DNA from: Seriola aureovittata
Taxonomy: Eukaryota; Chordata; Actinopteri; Carangiformes; Carangidae
DNA length: 64,000 bases
Reading direction: 5' to 3'
Assembly: GCF_021018895.1 (NCBI RefSeq)
Contig: NC_079373.1
Span: 12,310,501 to 12,374,500 of the forward strand
Shown here: piece after piece, positions 12,797 to 25,687 of the stretch
Layout: each line of letters starts with the position of its first letter
How positions within the stretch are numbered: position 1 is the first letter of the stretch
Translations under genes and position numbers: made by a program
The notes under the pieces: model-generated
Told to the model about the DNA's origin: nothing
What the model saw: only the letters and a program-made list of their open reading frames with translations
The model's database searches: none

Positions 12797-12862
12797 CATT
12801 TACACTTGATGCATCCTGAGCTGATCAGATTCCTCCAGCCAAGGATCTGTCAAGTGTAAATG
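12797..12862. repeat. 66-nt imperfect hairpin with 13-bp perfect outer stem
   Basis: CATTTACACTTGA (12797-12809) is the exact inverse complement of TCAAGTGTAAATG (12850-12862). Inside it, ATCCT pairs with AGGAT and GCTG pairs with CAGC across small symmetric internal loops, leaving a loop of about 12 nt. The size resembles a pre-miRNA, but termini of the 'catttacac...gtgtaaatg' kind also occur in fish MITE-like elements. I favour a MITE remnant. Confidence 0.6.
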
Positions 12863-13034
12863 CAAATGGGATGAGATCCGAATTTCATTTTGAAAACCTT
12901 GTTATACTCATTATGTTTAATGATTTCATAAAAAAAAAAAAAATACAGTTTATACTGCCTTGTATTAACCCCATATTGTTGCAATTTTGTAACTGTTGTT
13001 ATTCCAAAAATGAAGACTTGTATAACTACGCTCC

Positions 13035-13250
13035 TATTTCTAAGTGCTGGAACGTAACTAAGTACATTTATTCTAGTACCGAAAAATAATGTACTCAAGT
13101 ACAATTTACAGGTAATGCGCTTGAGTATTTTCATTTTAAGTATTTACTTTTATTTAAGTAAGATTTTGAATGTAGGGCTTTAACTTGTAATGTGTGTTTA
13201 CATTGTGGTATTGCTACTATTAAAACATATGTCATCCATCATTTTTTGAA
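13035..13250. repeat. Dispersed repeat, family R3 (copy 2, partial)
   Basis: 'gtaactaagtacatttattc' followed by 'gtactcaagtacaattta' and 'gagtattttcattttaagt' is the end module of family R3, in the opposite orientation to copy 1. The rest is degraded. Confidence 0.6.
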
Positions 13251-15721
13251 AAAGTCATTTCTGCACATGATCACAGTGTAGATGCAGTTGGATTTCTCTG
13301 TGGCATAGGGAGGTGTTTGGATGTGCCCACTTGAACATCTTGTCCAGGAAGCTCTCTGGATCTGAGACGTCTGTTCAGAACTCGCTGTAATAGCTTGATT
13401 AGAAATTACTTACTTCCCCGTAAGTCTCATTTTAATGACATTTCAGTGCTTGTTGCATCTGTGAACTTCAGTGCTTGTATGTGCTATCTTGCACCTGCTT
13501 GAGTAGGTGTGAGTGTGTCCTCAGGGCCTAGTCTGCAGATGGAGAGAGACCATTTTAATAATGGAGCAGTGCTTTGATGCCCCTCTCTTGTCCTGGGATA
13601 CTTTATACTTCATATTTCTACACTCAAAGGCTCCTTGAGGCCTCAGTCCTTAGGTGGAGTCTCAGGAGTTCTCCTTGTATCTGAGGCCACAGCTGTGAAT
13701 TATTTAGAGAGCTTTCATAGCTACACATATATAATCCTAGATTGATTGATGATTCAAATATAGGCTGCACACAGCATATTTATTACTGAGAGTAAGGATA
13801 AGAAAAATAAAAGCAACAATACGCATTCAGGTACTTAGACAGCATTCAAGTGTTGTTACCTTGGATTTGTCGTCTTCTCTGCACACCCACACTGATATTG
13901 TGCAAGGTGCTGAAATGAGGTGGGTCACGCAACAGAGAGGGAGATAAAGAGGGAAGATGGATGAGGCAGAGCAGCATCCTTCCAGGGGAGTGGAAGGCCG
14001 GCTCAAGAACACATGGAGTTCAGGGAAGAGACAATGTTTGTGTCTGTCACAACATGACAGCCAAAATGCCAAAAAAGAAGAGAAAGAAATGTCTTTGGAG
14101 CCGCCACACAGACGGAGGTTTGACTCAGTCGTTGGCAGTCTCTCACCTCCCACTTTCACACGCGGTGAAATCACATCAAGATTTTATTCCAGTTTTATAT
14201 GCAGACCTTGCTGAGAGTACTCCTCCCTCAGTGTGAGATTTACTGAACGCACACTCTGTCCTAACACACATCCCAGTAAAATGAGGAAACTATATCTAAA
14301 TTCAATGCAGGTTTTTTTTTTCCCTTCCACATTATGCTGGTATTGTGCAGACTGAAGTTTCCACTTATTCTCTTAGTGTGAGTGCTGCTTCCTTCCTATC
14401 ATTCATAAAGCATCATGTAACATATCTGACTAAAAAGTAATCCAATCGCTGCACTAATGGCACCCAGAAGATAAATGGCTGCTCTCATTTTCTCACTGAC
14501 TATTCAGAGCTAGTTTGTCTCTTGATTTATAACACTGCAGGTAAAAGAGAACAACAGGTTATATCAAAAGGTGATGTGAGGTAAATCCAACCACCTACTT
14601 TTGCTGTCATTTCAATAAGATGCTCCAGATTGTGTTATTGACAGCCACCAAAAAGCTCCAGAAATCAACCTATTTTCATAACAATATGTATTTATGCACA
14701 CATTTCTCTTTCTCCCTCGATACTCTCCGTACGATCTAATAATTCCAAATTTGATTTCCCTGTGGTTCTTAGCTAACTTGTTTTGGCCCGAGGCACACAC
14801 GAAATAGGAGGCAAGAGCACACAGAAGTGGGGCTACTGCTCCCCTGTGAGCCAGAGGATGGGTCTATTTGTGGAGCTATTTCTGTTTCTGTCTGCCAGAG
14901 CATCCACAAAGGCTGCCGAGCTCCGGCCAGAGCGCATGTGAGGGAGTAACTGGAGCACTAAAGGGGAAGACAGTGAAGACACTGATGATGCTCCTTGGCT
15001 GGGCTTCAGGCAAGGACAGAATCAAAACGCAGTGCAGGATGTGAAGGAGCTCACTGAGCTGATATCGTACACCGTGTGCCGTTTGCTTCTCCCCCATGTG
15101 GCCTGGTAATTAGACAAGCAGTATGAAGGCCCTCTGTGTCTGTCGATCACAGCCTCTTCAGAGAGGTTGCTTACTTGGACCGGGCTACGTCCCCAACTGG
15201 TCACACTCTGCATGGGATGTAGGAGGACAGCCAGCCTCCTCTGACGTTAGCATGGATGGAGGACGGAGCAGCAGATGACATGTGCAAATAGGAGTGGGAA
15301 GCTGAACAAAGCATGCTCGTGAGTCACAGCATGGGCACATGAGTGTGCTACTTATAATGACAGGCTTTCAACTTGAGTTCATAATGCACTCACTCTTTTG
15401 TTGTCAGCACTCAAATTGCAGAGGGAGCATGGATGGAAGGGATTAGAAACATAGAGAGGAGCAATGGGTTTCTAACCTTGGTGAATAAGAGGGAAGCAGC
15501 AGCAGGCTGATCTGCCAACTAAGCTCACCATCTCTCATATGTTCTGTTAGAGGTTGAATGTTGAACATGTGTGCTCACTATTTAGCAGCAAATGTCAGCT
15601 TTCTTTGTAAATCTTTGTTTCGTAGGTCGTTCTAACCAAAACTATGTGAATAGAGCCTCGGTGGGACATTAATCCACCTGTCTGATTATGATGAATGATC
15701 AGACCTCTAAACCTGAACGCA
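13251..15721. other. Non-coding stretch
   Basis: Unique-looking sequence with no convincing exon. Open frames at 13827-14236 and 14876-15213 have no recognisable domain and no splice-supported extension. Confidence 0.5.
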
Positions 15722-15890
15722 TTCTGCATTCAAAATTTTTATGCTTAAGTAAAAGTACAGACGTATTATCAGCAAAATGTTATAAATGTAACAAAAGTAA
15801 AAGTATTCATTATGCCACATGGCCCCTTTTATGGCTTTAGATGTATCATTATTATCACTGATGGAGAATCTTATAAAACCATTTCTCTCT
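15722..15890. repeat. Dispersed repeat, family R3 (copy 3, partial)
   Basis: 'tgcttaagtaaaagtacaga' and 'aaaagtattcattatgccac' followed by 'atggccccttttatgg' match the family R3 head in the orientation of copy 1. Confidence 0.55.
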
Positions 15891-16189
15891 GTCGTGAAAA
15901 ACCGTATTTTACAGAACAGTAAGAATAGCTTACTTCAAATTGTTAAAAATTCAAATCTAAATCAACTTGTTTAAAAATTGTCTAGAAATGAGTGTCTGTA
16001 TATTTAAACGTGAAAGAAGCAGGTTAGGCCCTAAGTTCGAATTATGGAAAAGTTGATTTTAGAAAAATTCTTGAAACAAGTAGATCAGCACTGAAAACTG
16101 GCTGAAACACTGGAAAACAAATGAAGATAAGCGCCTCAAACACAGTATTTGAGTGAGTGTATTTAGTTTTTCACTGTACAACACAGCAA

Positions 16190-16600
16190 CCTGACATATA
16201 GTTGGCTGATAAATTAAAAGAACAGCCAACATAAAGTGTCTTAGTAAGATGTTGGGTCATGCTGCCAGAACAGCCTCATGCTCTTTGGCATTGATTCTAC
16301 AATTCTCCGAACTCCACTGGAGGGATGGATCACCATCCTTCCAAAGCATATTCCCTCATTCCCTCATTTCGATGATGCACAACAGCTCATCTTTGTTCAA
16401 GTGGGTTGAGATGTGGTGACTGTGAAACCCATAGTATGTGATTCAAACTGCCTTCATACTCATGAAACTATTTAGTGACTCGCTGCTGCACTACGGACAG
16501 GGGCATTGTCACCCTGCTTCTCCACTCTTTTTTGGGTTTTTCCTTTAATTTGTCACCAGTCTGTATCTCATAGAGAACCCAGGAACCTCTGACCTCATTC
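16190..16600 (-). pseudogene. Decayed Tc1/mariner-like transposase fragment
   Basis: Read on the minus strand, the sequence retains the catalytic-core order of a Tc1-like DDE transposase. A DNAPV motif appears near 16500. An 'FE...NHxxW' stretch follows, then an 'SPxLNPxE'-like stretch near 16410. The end is 'VEFRRIVESMPKSMRLFWQH' near 16240-16320. Stops and frameshifts interrupt it, so it cannot make an active enzyme. It is part of an old inactive DNA transposon and no intact terminal repeats were found. The nucleotide pattern is one I recognise as common in fish genomes. Confidence 0.6.
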
Positions 16601-17129
16601 ACATGATTTCCTGGACGATATGGCTCAGGTGTGACATTTTAGCTGACTCTCCGTGAACGTTTTAGAAAAGGAATTCTGTGACAGGTCAAGCTACACCTCA
16701 AATTTCACACTGTGTCTTGTTACATTCTAACTCAAAAGGCGATGCCAAAGGTCAGGTCAGGTGAGGTAAGAATAGCTGGGAGGTCTTTCTTGTCAATGCC
16801 TTCCCGCAGAAGCTCAATGGACTGAATAGCAACTTGCTTTTGCCCCAAATTCTGCACTACCCTATTGTATTTCAATAATTATTCACAAGTGACATGGATG
16901 GAAAAAGCAGTCCCGTGCTTAACAACCAGCAAAATTTAAGACACTTAAACTTTCCTTGTGGGTTGACTGAAATTGCACAGACATTTGTGTCAACACTGAA
17001 GAGTTTTGTTCCAGCATAGTATTACTCACTGAGTGACTTAAAGCACTAAGTTCAATAAACACGTCTGGTCATGCTGACAGGTGTTTATAAGTTAAATCCA
17101 CAGATTAATTAATGACATGCCACTGTTTA

Positions 17130-17178
17130 TGAAGGGTTAGCGTTAGTGTTAGCGTTAGTGTTAGCATTAGTGTTAGTT
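17130..17178 (+). repeat. GTTAGY hexamer tract
   Basis: About six tandem six-base units alternating GTTAGC and GTTAGT (gttagcgttagtgttagcg and continuing). It resembles degenerate telomere-type repeats, but is short and interstitial. Confidence 0.6.
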
Positions 17179-17501
17179 TGTTTATGTGCTCTTTCACTGA
17201 TGAAGGAGAGTTTGTAGTCTTTTCATTTGAAATATCCAGAACTGTGTAAGTAACTTAATCCATCTTGGTACAAATGCACTGTGTACGTGATAAGTACACA
17301 GTACTTCTCTTTTGAGATTATTTTTAGATGGGAAAATTCTTTGGAGCGTTACAGCAACTTTATACATACAAGCCTGTTTAGATCTAAAAATGTAATATGC
17401 TCAAAATCTTAAAATAAGTAATAGATACAATAGTTTTCAGAGATCCATATTTTCAATGACTATTATTTGAAGTGTAGAAAAATGCAAATTCATAATTTTA
17501 C

Positions 17502-17768
17502 AGAAGGTTATGTGCTGGACAGTTACTTGACTGGGAGAAGTAACTCCCTTGAGTTGCTGCTGGTTTCCTAGCAACTAACCAAGAAATCTGACATGATTTT
17601 GTTACCGTCGGATTGAGTCAGGTTAGCTGTTTCCACCTGTGTCCAGTCTTTATACTACGCTTATACATATTTACCACGCAGATAGGAGAGTGGTATCAAT
17701 CTTCTCATCTAACTCAGCAGGAAAGCAGAAAAGCCAAAATGTCCCAAAATGTCAAACTGTTTCTCTAA
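17502..17768. mobile_element. Non-autonomous TIR element, family R1 (copy D, right half)
   Basis: Shares 'ttatgtgctggacagttact', 'gctgctggtttcctagcaac', 'ccagtctttatactacgctt', 'gtggtatcaatcttctcatc' and the end 'aaaatgtcaaactgtttctc' with the full-length relatives. The left half is missing. Confidence 0.6.
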
Positions 17769-20700
17769 ATACGATAAATACCTCAAAACTGTTTGTCAGT
17801 AGAAGTTAATATGATGCTTCATAAGACACAAAATTATACTGTCATGCAACTGATTGTGAAAAAGCATTGACGACAGGATGTGACTTGCAGTTTTGAGATA
17901 TTGGTCATTTCTGACACCGACAATGATACAGTTCTCTTCACCCACTTGCAGACATGTCAACAAGCTGTTGTCAGAATGGCTGCAAATGCACCACAGCTGG
18001 CAGTGACATCACAATTAAATCCAATATTAACACTAAACTTGTTCGAGTCATTTTATAAGATCTATTTAGAGTTTGTCTGAATCTGGCTTCACTCGTTTAA
18101 GAACATAAATAGCTAATTTAGGCTTTTTGTGAGACTGCAAGGTTAGCGTTAGGGCTAACCATCCAGGAATAATGTGTGAACACCCCAAAGTGTTTTTTCT
18201 GTTGTGTGAATGCAACATTATGTTACTAGTAGATTTAAACTGAAAAGCAACACACAATGACTCAGAGATCAAGTTAGTGATTAAAAACGACCTGATGTGG
18301 AGTCACAGTTAAGTCACAGCAGAAGCAGGAAATATCAGATGTTCCGCAGGCGGCTCAGACCAGAGCTCATGTTTTCATAAGAGAAGAACAGAAAAGCTCC
18401 TCTGAGGCCAAGGACAATGAGAGGTCACTGTGTGTTAAGCACCAGCAAGTGTGCAGTCACTTTACTTCTCAAGTGTTTCCTTATCAGGTGCACGAGAGAA
18501 GCTGTAAAGACACACGGACATCCTTTGTCATTTTGGGAAGAGCTGGTGATTTCTGGTTGTGTTTCCTGCTTTTTTCTTCTCTGATCTGTTGAAGCTCATT
18601 GTTCTTAAATCAATCCACTGTGACATAAATCTGTGAATGACTTTAAAATGAGATTACGTCATTTCTGGTTCAGTAATTACTCTTTGTAAACAGAAATACA
18701 CACTAATCCGCTAATTGGTTACTCCTCACTAATACAAACACGCTAAGGCACGTACCTTTACACATTCATTTACACGCACACACAAATGTACACAAACCCA
18801 TTGACCTGCTGGAAGCCCATCCCCCTTGCTCTCTGTTTCTCTTTGCTAAGAAATACCAGCTCCTCGGCTCCTGGGCTCAGCCATCTGTGACACTCTGAAC
18901 CTACTGACCTTGTGGAAAAGCAGACCCGTAAATTAGTCTAAAACATTTGGCTGAAACCTGTCCTCCTGAGGATCAGTTGTCAGACTCAACTAGCTCAGTT
19001 ATGTTTTGAGGCTATTTCTCCTCTGTTCGCACCTCTTTACCACCGCACATGTGTGTCTGAGAGGTTTGAAACTGAAATATAAATTAGTTTCCATTACATC
19101 ATGCATCGTCCTTACATAATTATATATGTCTGCTCCTGATAGAGCATGATTTAAATATGCAACATATGCCGCTAAAACTACTCTTAAATGTCTGGTTGGT
19201 TTTCTGGTACTGTGTTAAAATGTGTTTTGCTATTTCATGGCCTTGTTACTTACAAAGGGGACATACAGTCACGACTGCAGACACAGATATCTATCACAGA
19301 GGAAACTGAGGATCTCTATCTGGAAAAATAACCCACAGTCTCGCTACATGGTCACGTTTTATTGACTAAATGAAAATACCACAGAGAGGATGGGCTTAAC
19401 TCGGGCGTACTCCAGCCAACACAGTATGAAATCATAAGCAGGAGCAGATTCACATGCACAAAAACATATATGGAAAATTTAGTGCTTTATGGGAACAGAA
19501 AACATATCATTCTGACGTCCTGGGGCTTGCAGCAAAGGAAGATTTAGTGCAGGATAAATGGCTGTAATGTTCAGTGTCCTTGACTGGCTTAGTTTGTGGC
19601 TATACATAATTAGCTGTGTGACCATTAAACTGTTTAACCAGGATCCCGCTGAGCTGAGTTCCAACTGATGCTGCTGCGTGAATCCAGACCTCCTTGGAAA
19701 GTTAATGGGCCATGGGGGAGGCTCGAGCTAAATTTAGGTAACAGCGTTTCATCCTGACTATGAGATTTGTGCCCAAAGTCCACAGAATCCTCCCCCCACC
19801 CTCTTACCCCCCGCCCCCCACCCCCCCCTTGTCACCACTACTCTTTAGGCTGTTGGCAGATTCATTTGCGCTTGACCTAGTTAATGTCTCCGGAGAGATG
19901 GAGGAGTAAACACACGCAACTGCTCCTCTCCAGAAAACCTGGAATTTTCCACACTTCAGACGCCCAGTTCACAGGCCAAGCTAGTGTCCACAAAAAGGAG
20001 AATGAAGGGAACATTTTTGGCATGTAAGCTACTACAGGGGGAAAAAAACCCAAACTTTACAACTTGATAACACATTAACATCATACCAGGCCAAGCCAGA
20101 GTGAGGCCATCAAATAACAATGATTTGATTTAACCAATTCTTACAGGTTTGTCCCTCGTGGTCTCCTGTACCGTTTCAAGCCTCCACATTCTGAATAAAG
20201 TGTTAAGTGACATTAAGTTTTAAGGTTACTCCTCAGAGATGACAAGTATAGAAATATTAGCTATAAATGGGTTGTGATCCAGTCACAGCAGAAACAGTAC
20301 ACCCAGATTTAGGGTTTGGTTTATATTGGCAAATAAACTTTGAATTGACAATGGGCAGCACATTAATGCCCTGAAATTATGAATGTCCTTGAAGTAAACA
20401 TCAATAACCTTTTAACTTCCCTTTATTTCAAATGTCCTTAAATTCAGTCCTTTTGTTTCCATCTGTATTTTCTTTATAAAAAGAAGTGTGCAATATACCT
20501 GTGACTGGTGTAGGCTGTTTATTATGAATAGATTATCTAACATCTTTTCAGTTAAAGCCGGTGGGATAGGAACATGGTTGTTATCCTGATTAAGTAGATT
20601 TGAATGCAGTCAGTAGCATAATTGATTCAAGGGAAGATACAAAAGAACATAATGTCTGACGTTATCAATAACATTAACAATTACTCTTTTCTATTGGGCT

Positions 20701-21340
20701 ATAGCAGACATTTTGACTTGGAAAAGCATGAGTGTTACTAATAACATTACAGTGGCTCAGTTCAAGTGTCCCAGTAAGCCCTTACAGTGTGACACAGAGC
20801 GAACATGCACAACACCAGGACCTTGAAACTGAAGCAGCAAAGCAGAATTCAGCCACCACTGATTGTAATGTTAACACCCGACTGCTTTTCCTACCGTGAC
20901 GGCCTTTTCAGGTCAACCTGCACCAGGGTCTTATGAGCTGTTTTCATTCACTCACCACTCCCTATACTGTATAACAGACACTCAGTAGTTTATTCTCATT
21001 CATAAATTGGTGGACAGCAAACATAGTGCACCATCTCTGCCTGTGTGACACAGAGCTGGTGCTGTGCACGCTGGCTCTCAGGGACACTTGAATGGAGCAG
21101 AGACAAAAATGTCAGTGTGAAAAAGGTGTAGCCTACCCAAAATCACCCACTTCCTGTTACTAACTGTAGAGGACTGTATAGTGTGTCATATTCATTCTCT
21201 TCACCAGCCTCATGGTGTCTTTATTTAAAAGAGGATTAACTCTTTTCAGCAGTTTTCAAGTTAAGTTGTACAAAATGTGTCTAAAAATGCCATTTGGAGG
21301 GAAAGCTGTGAAACAAGCATTCCTGCGGATGCTGGGTACT

Positions 21341-21372
<32 letters not shown>

Positions 21373-22974
21373 CCCCAATGGGAAACTAAAATCGGATGCT
21401 TTATTCAATGAAGTCATCACATGGAGGAGGGATGCTGCTGTTTGCACATGTGTGGACTTGTGGGCTAGAGGGGATGACACGAGAAAGAGATGGAGGGAGG
21501 GGGGCAAAAGAGGCTGAGGTGACTGACTGAAAGAGCACTGAAGGAATTAAGAAAGGAAGATAAAAAAAAAAGTATGAGGGGGCAGGAACAGGATTAGTGT
21601 ACTGTATGTAGAGTGATGGGAGGCATGTGTGTGTTTGTAATAGAGAGAGAGAGAGAAAGTTGGGGGCAGGGGAGTGAGAGAGAGAGAGAGAGTGTGTCAC
21701 GTGTATTCCAGAATAAGCACAGAGCTGCACTGGGGCAGATCTCTGGACACAGCAGCAGCAGTAAGTCAGACCCTCAGTCCTTTAGGTCCCTCATGCTCCT
21801 TCCACATGTACTTTCTGTAGCAACCACACTTTGACACCTGTCCTCCCCTCGCTTTATCTAACCCACCCACCACCACCCACCTCCCCCATTTTTTCTCTCG
21901 CTCCACAGCTCTTTCTCTCTCTCTTGCTCTCTCTCTCTCTAGAGAATCACACACCTCGTGCACACTGCTACCGCGAATCAGAACCATCTTGTTGCAATGA
22001 TTCAGTCTACAGCGCTAAACATTTTCCAATGAAGACAGAGGATTTTCAATGACTTCATCTCTGCATACATAATGTCAGCGCACATGCTCTTAAGCAGAAT
22101 GGCTTTACTGCAAATGCACAGCATGTTGTTGACATTTTAGGCCATTACACATGCATTGTCTCATTTCAGCTCATGCATAAGAGCAGGTGCAGTAGGTGTC
22201 CAGTTGCTAAGTACAGGGTACGGTCATCACTCCTAAGTGCCATCTTGATGTTTCTGTCTCAAAATGAGGTGATGAAGGAGAAGCAAACTACTCTCTGTGG
22301 CCCTTGTTGAAGCTCAGAGCTGCTTCTCAGAAGAAGGTTGGAGAGATGCCAGGTACTTTTTTCACTTTAAAAGGTTGGGATGACATCCAAACAAAAGAGC
22401 TGTAGTCCTAATGTGGGCCTCACAATGTTATGCAAGTGTAGTGACTGCTGCAGCATAATACAAAAAAAAAAGAAAGAAAAGAGAATACATAAAACCCACG
22501 TTGAAGCTTTTCTGTTTTTGTTGGTGAGGAGAGCAGGGACCTCACACCTGGGGCATAGCCAGGAACACGTGTTAGCCACAAACAACCTCCGCTATTAAAG
22601 ATCTGCTCTGGATGGAAATTTCTATGCTCTGACTCAGTCTGACTTAAACCGCACTGTAAAGTAACTGTGAATGAGTGACTACCGCGCTCCACGTCAGCTC
22701 CCACAACTAACATTATTAATGCCATTAAACATAACTCTGGAAAAGAATACAAGGTCTAGATGGAAATGTTATTATGAGACACCTGATCAGATGCAGAGAG
22801 CGACTGTGCAGAATGACTTGTTACCAAAACGTACCTGCACAGCTGCATATATTTTTAAAAAATGCAACAAACTTTCATTTTGGTTGTTCAACACACACAA
22901 GGCTGATTTTAAGACATTTTTCAATTTGTTCTTTTTTAAATGTCTTATTTTGCAGTTCTTGTAATATAGCATGT
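17769..22974. other. Non-coding stretch
   Basis: No gene recognised. It contains a C-rich run near 19790-19830, a poly-A run at 21346-21372 and GA/CT-rich low-complexity tracts at 21640-21695 and 21895-21942. Open frames overlapping these tracts are low-complexity artefacts. Confidence 0.55.
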
Positions 22975-23265
22975 AGAGCTGCAAGATTTATCAGTTAGTT
23001 GATTGACAGGAAATTAATCCGAATTTTATGTCATGTCAAGTAATTTTTCAAGGAAAAATTCCAAACATTTAATCGTTCCAGCATCTGAAATGTGAGAATT
23101 TGCTGCTTTTGTCTTTAGAATATAGTTTAACTGAATTTCTCTGTCTTTAAGACAAACAAGACATGTATTAACATAACCTCAATTATGGCAAATTTGGTGC
23201 TATTTTCTGGTGTTTTACAGACAAAGTGATTACTCAAGAAACTCAACAATAGTGAAATGCTGATG
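22975..23265. repeat. Decayed dispersed repeat, family R2 (copy 2)
   Basis: Begins 'gtagagctgcaagatttatc', continues 'ttgattgacaggaaattaat', 'gtaatttttcaaggaaaaat' and 'ctgaaatgtgagaatttgct', and ends near 'agtgattactcaagaaactc'. It has the same order and orientation as the copy at 301-556. Confidence 0.65.
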
Positions 23266-25639
23266 CAATGATTTTTGAATCTTTAAAACAACAACCTTTC
23301 TTTTATTCTAACTATTTCAAGCTAAAACTGCCAGCAACTTGGTTTCAAGTAAACATAAGTTGTTATGTTTTCAAAGTGTCGTAACTAATTTATCAGACTT
23401 TGTTCATGAAACAACACTGATGGAATGATTAAGATTTTCTTGATAAGAAAGTAAGAATATAATAGAAGTAGGTTGCCATGTGTATTTGAGTTTCTACAAT
23501 AATCAGCTTTATCAATTACAAAACTCAAATCTCTGAAAGGACACGTCAGGCCTGTGATGAAGTATCGGGTCAAAGCTAGCTGTGAGCTAACTATGATCAT
23601 CAGCTCCTCTCTGAGTGAGGTTGGATGGTTGCCTACTAAGAAATTATCAGCCCATATCACACTACTTCTAGATAGGATCTCACACTGAAACGCCCACATA
23701 ATGATCCCATAAAAGTGCTAGCAGAGGGAGCGTGGGTAGCTCTACATTGGACATAGATTTGGCGGCTAGCCTGTTGTCAGCCATTTCATCAGATCTCCAC
23801 AGGAAGACTTGGTCAACCTATCAAGAAGTGTCTGCATCATGTCTACATGTTATGACTACTCAATTATCTGCTTATTTCACGGCACATGATCACAATCCGC
23901 AGCTGAATCTCTATTCAACAATGACAGAAGAGTCCGAGTAGAGCTGTTGGTGCTTGCGTCCAGCTCTCTATTTTTTGACCCCTGCTTTTTTTATCTCTCA
24001 TAAATCCCCTTATGTAACCCTAACCTTCACAATAAGATTATATTATACTGCTGCTATGAACTCAAAATGTTACATCATCTGAAATCGATATGAACACATT
24101 GCTGATAAGCTTTAATATGAATCACAGGAGAGCACAGTCCATCTTAAAAGGCTTTTTTTTTCTTTCTTTTTTTTTTTGAAGTGGAAAGCAAATACTGAAA
24201 AGCCAGTTTCTTTGAAGCGCACACTGGCCCAGGTTCCAGCCTAGTGAAGGAATTATTCAATGTGCTGCGAAGGCAATGCTTGTGGTGAGCTCACAGTCCT
24301 CTGCATCATGCGTAGACCTCCTCATCTGTGCGTGGAGAGCGCAGGCTGGAGCACTTACATAACCCAGTTAAAATATACCCCAGTCACATGTAACGTTCAG
24401 CCCTGCAGATAGATATCCCACTGTCGCTTGAGCTGCTCTGGCAGCCGTTCAGACATTAGAGAGTATAAACACACACACACACACACACACATACACACAC
24501 AGAGCCATAAAAGATTTGACAGTGATTCGCTGCCAGACATTCTCAACTGCCTGCATGTGAACTGAACTGTCTGTGTGGAAAATGGTCAGGGAGCTTTCTC
24601 TCGGAGTGAAGTGCATGTGACTGACTGGAGCTGGATCGGGAAGAAGCCACAAAGGGAGAGGGAGGGTACATGACGGGGTGTCGGAAGTCCAACCCTTTAA
24701 AGTCACGAAGAAAAAATGCGCCCGGTATCACTTCTCCTCTGACTACATAACCTCCAACACCAACTCTCAATGCTATTGGCTGAGCCTTGCCACACACACA
24801 ACTGGCATTTTTTTCCCACACTGCTGCAGCATGCCCACACTACGTGCAGTCACATTTGTGGTGTGTGGGCGGGGTTAACTCGGCGGAACTAACATTTACT
24901 GTAACAGGATGACATATCTGGAGGAGTAAGCTACAATGGTGTGAAGTGGGGGACGTGTTCTCTAACCAAGATTAACAAGAGTTGCAGGATCCAGACTCAG
25001 GGAAGCTTTGCCCAAATAATGCAAGAAAAACAGATTCAGTCCATGGTGATTTTTTTTTGTGTGGCTGTAATGTGGAACATGTGGGGATCATTATGAAAAC
25101 AAGATCATGTTTTCTGTGCTGAAAACTTGGAGCATGAGATCCAAGCTACAAAATTCTATTTCAACTAGATTTGATTGCTGAATGCAATAAGGTTTAAATC
25201 CTTTGTAGAGGTAGATATGCTCAATTTATTTTAAATGACAAGAAGCGATTTGAAGCAGCTGGTCCAGGATCTTGCAAACTTCACAGGAAAAAGTTATGTA
25301 ATCTTGTTATTTCAAAGCTATGAATCGCTGAAATGACTGAATATTCTACATCAACATCATCTCCTGTGGCCAGCTGGTCTTTAAAGGTCTGATCCACACT
25401 GTCATGGCTCACCTGTTTGTGTTTATGTTCCCTGCAGCGGCTTTAGTTGTCGTTAACACAGTCATGAACATTCCTGTCGGTCTTCTCCTCCCTCCAAGCT
25501 CAAACCAAAACCCGTGCCTGGGTAACACTCCGACTATTAGTGGTGAGCAGTCATAATGTGAGCAATGCTGTGGAGAGCCCACTGATTGGTGTCCCAATTT
25601 AGAGACACACTGCTCGGTATACAGCCTGCACACACACGC

Positions 25640-25687
<48 letters not shown>

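Noticed and set aside
21212..21987. Several 70-109-aa ORFs in the GA/CT-rich and poly-A region
   Set aside because: Low-complexity composition, no domain, no supporting splice structure.
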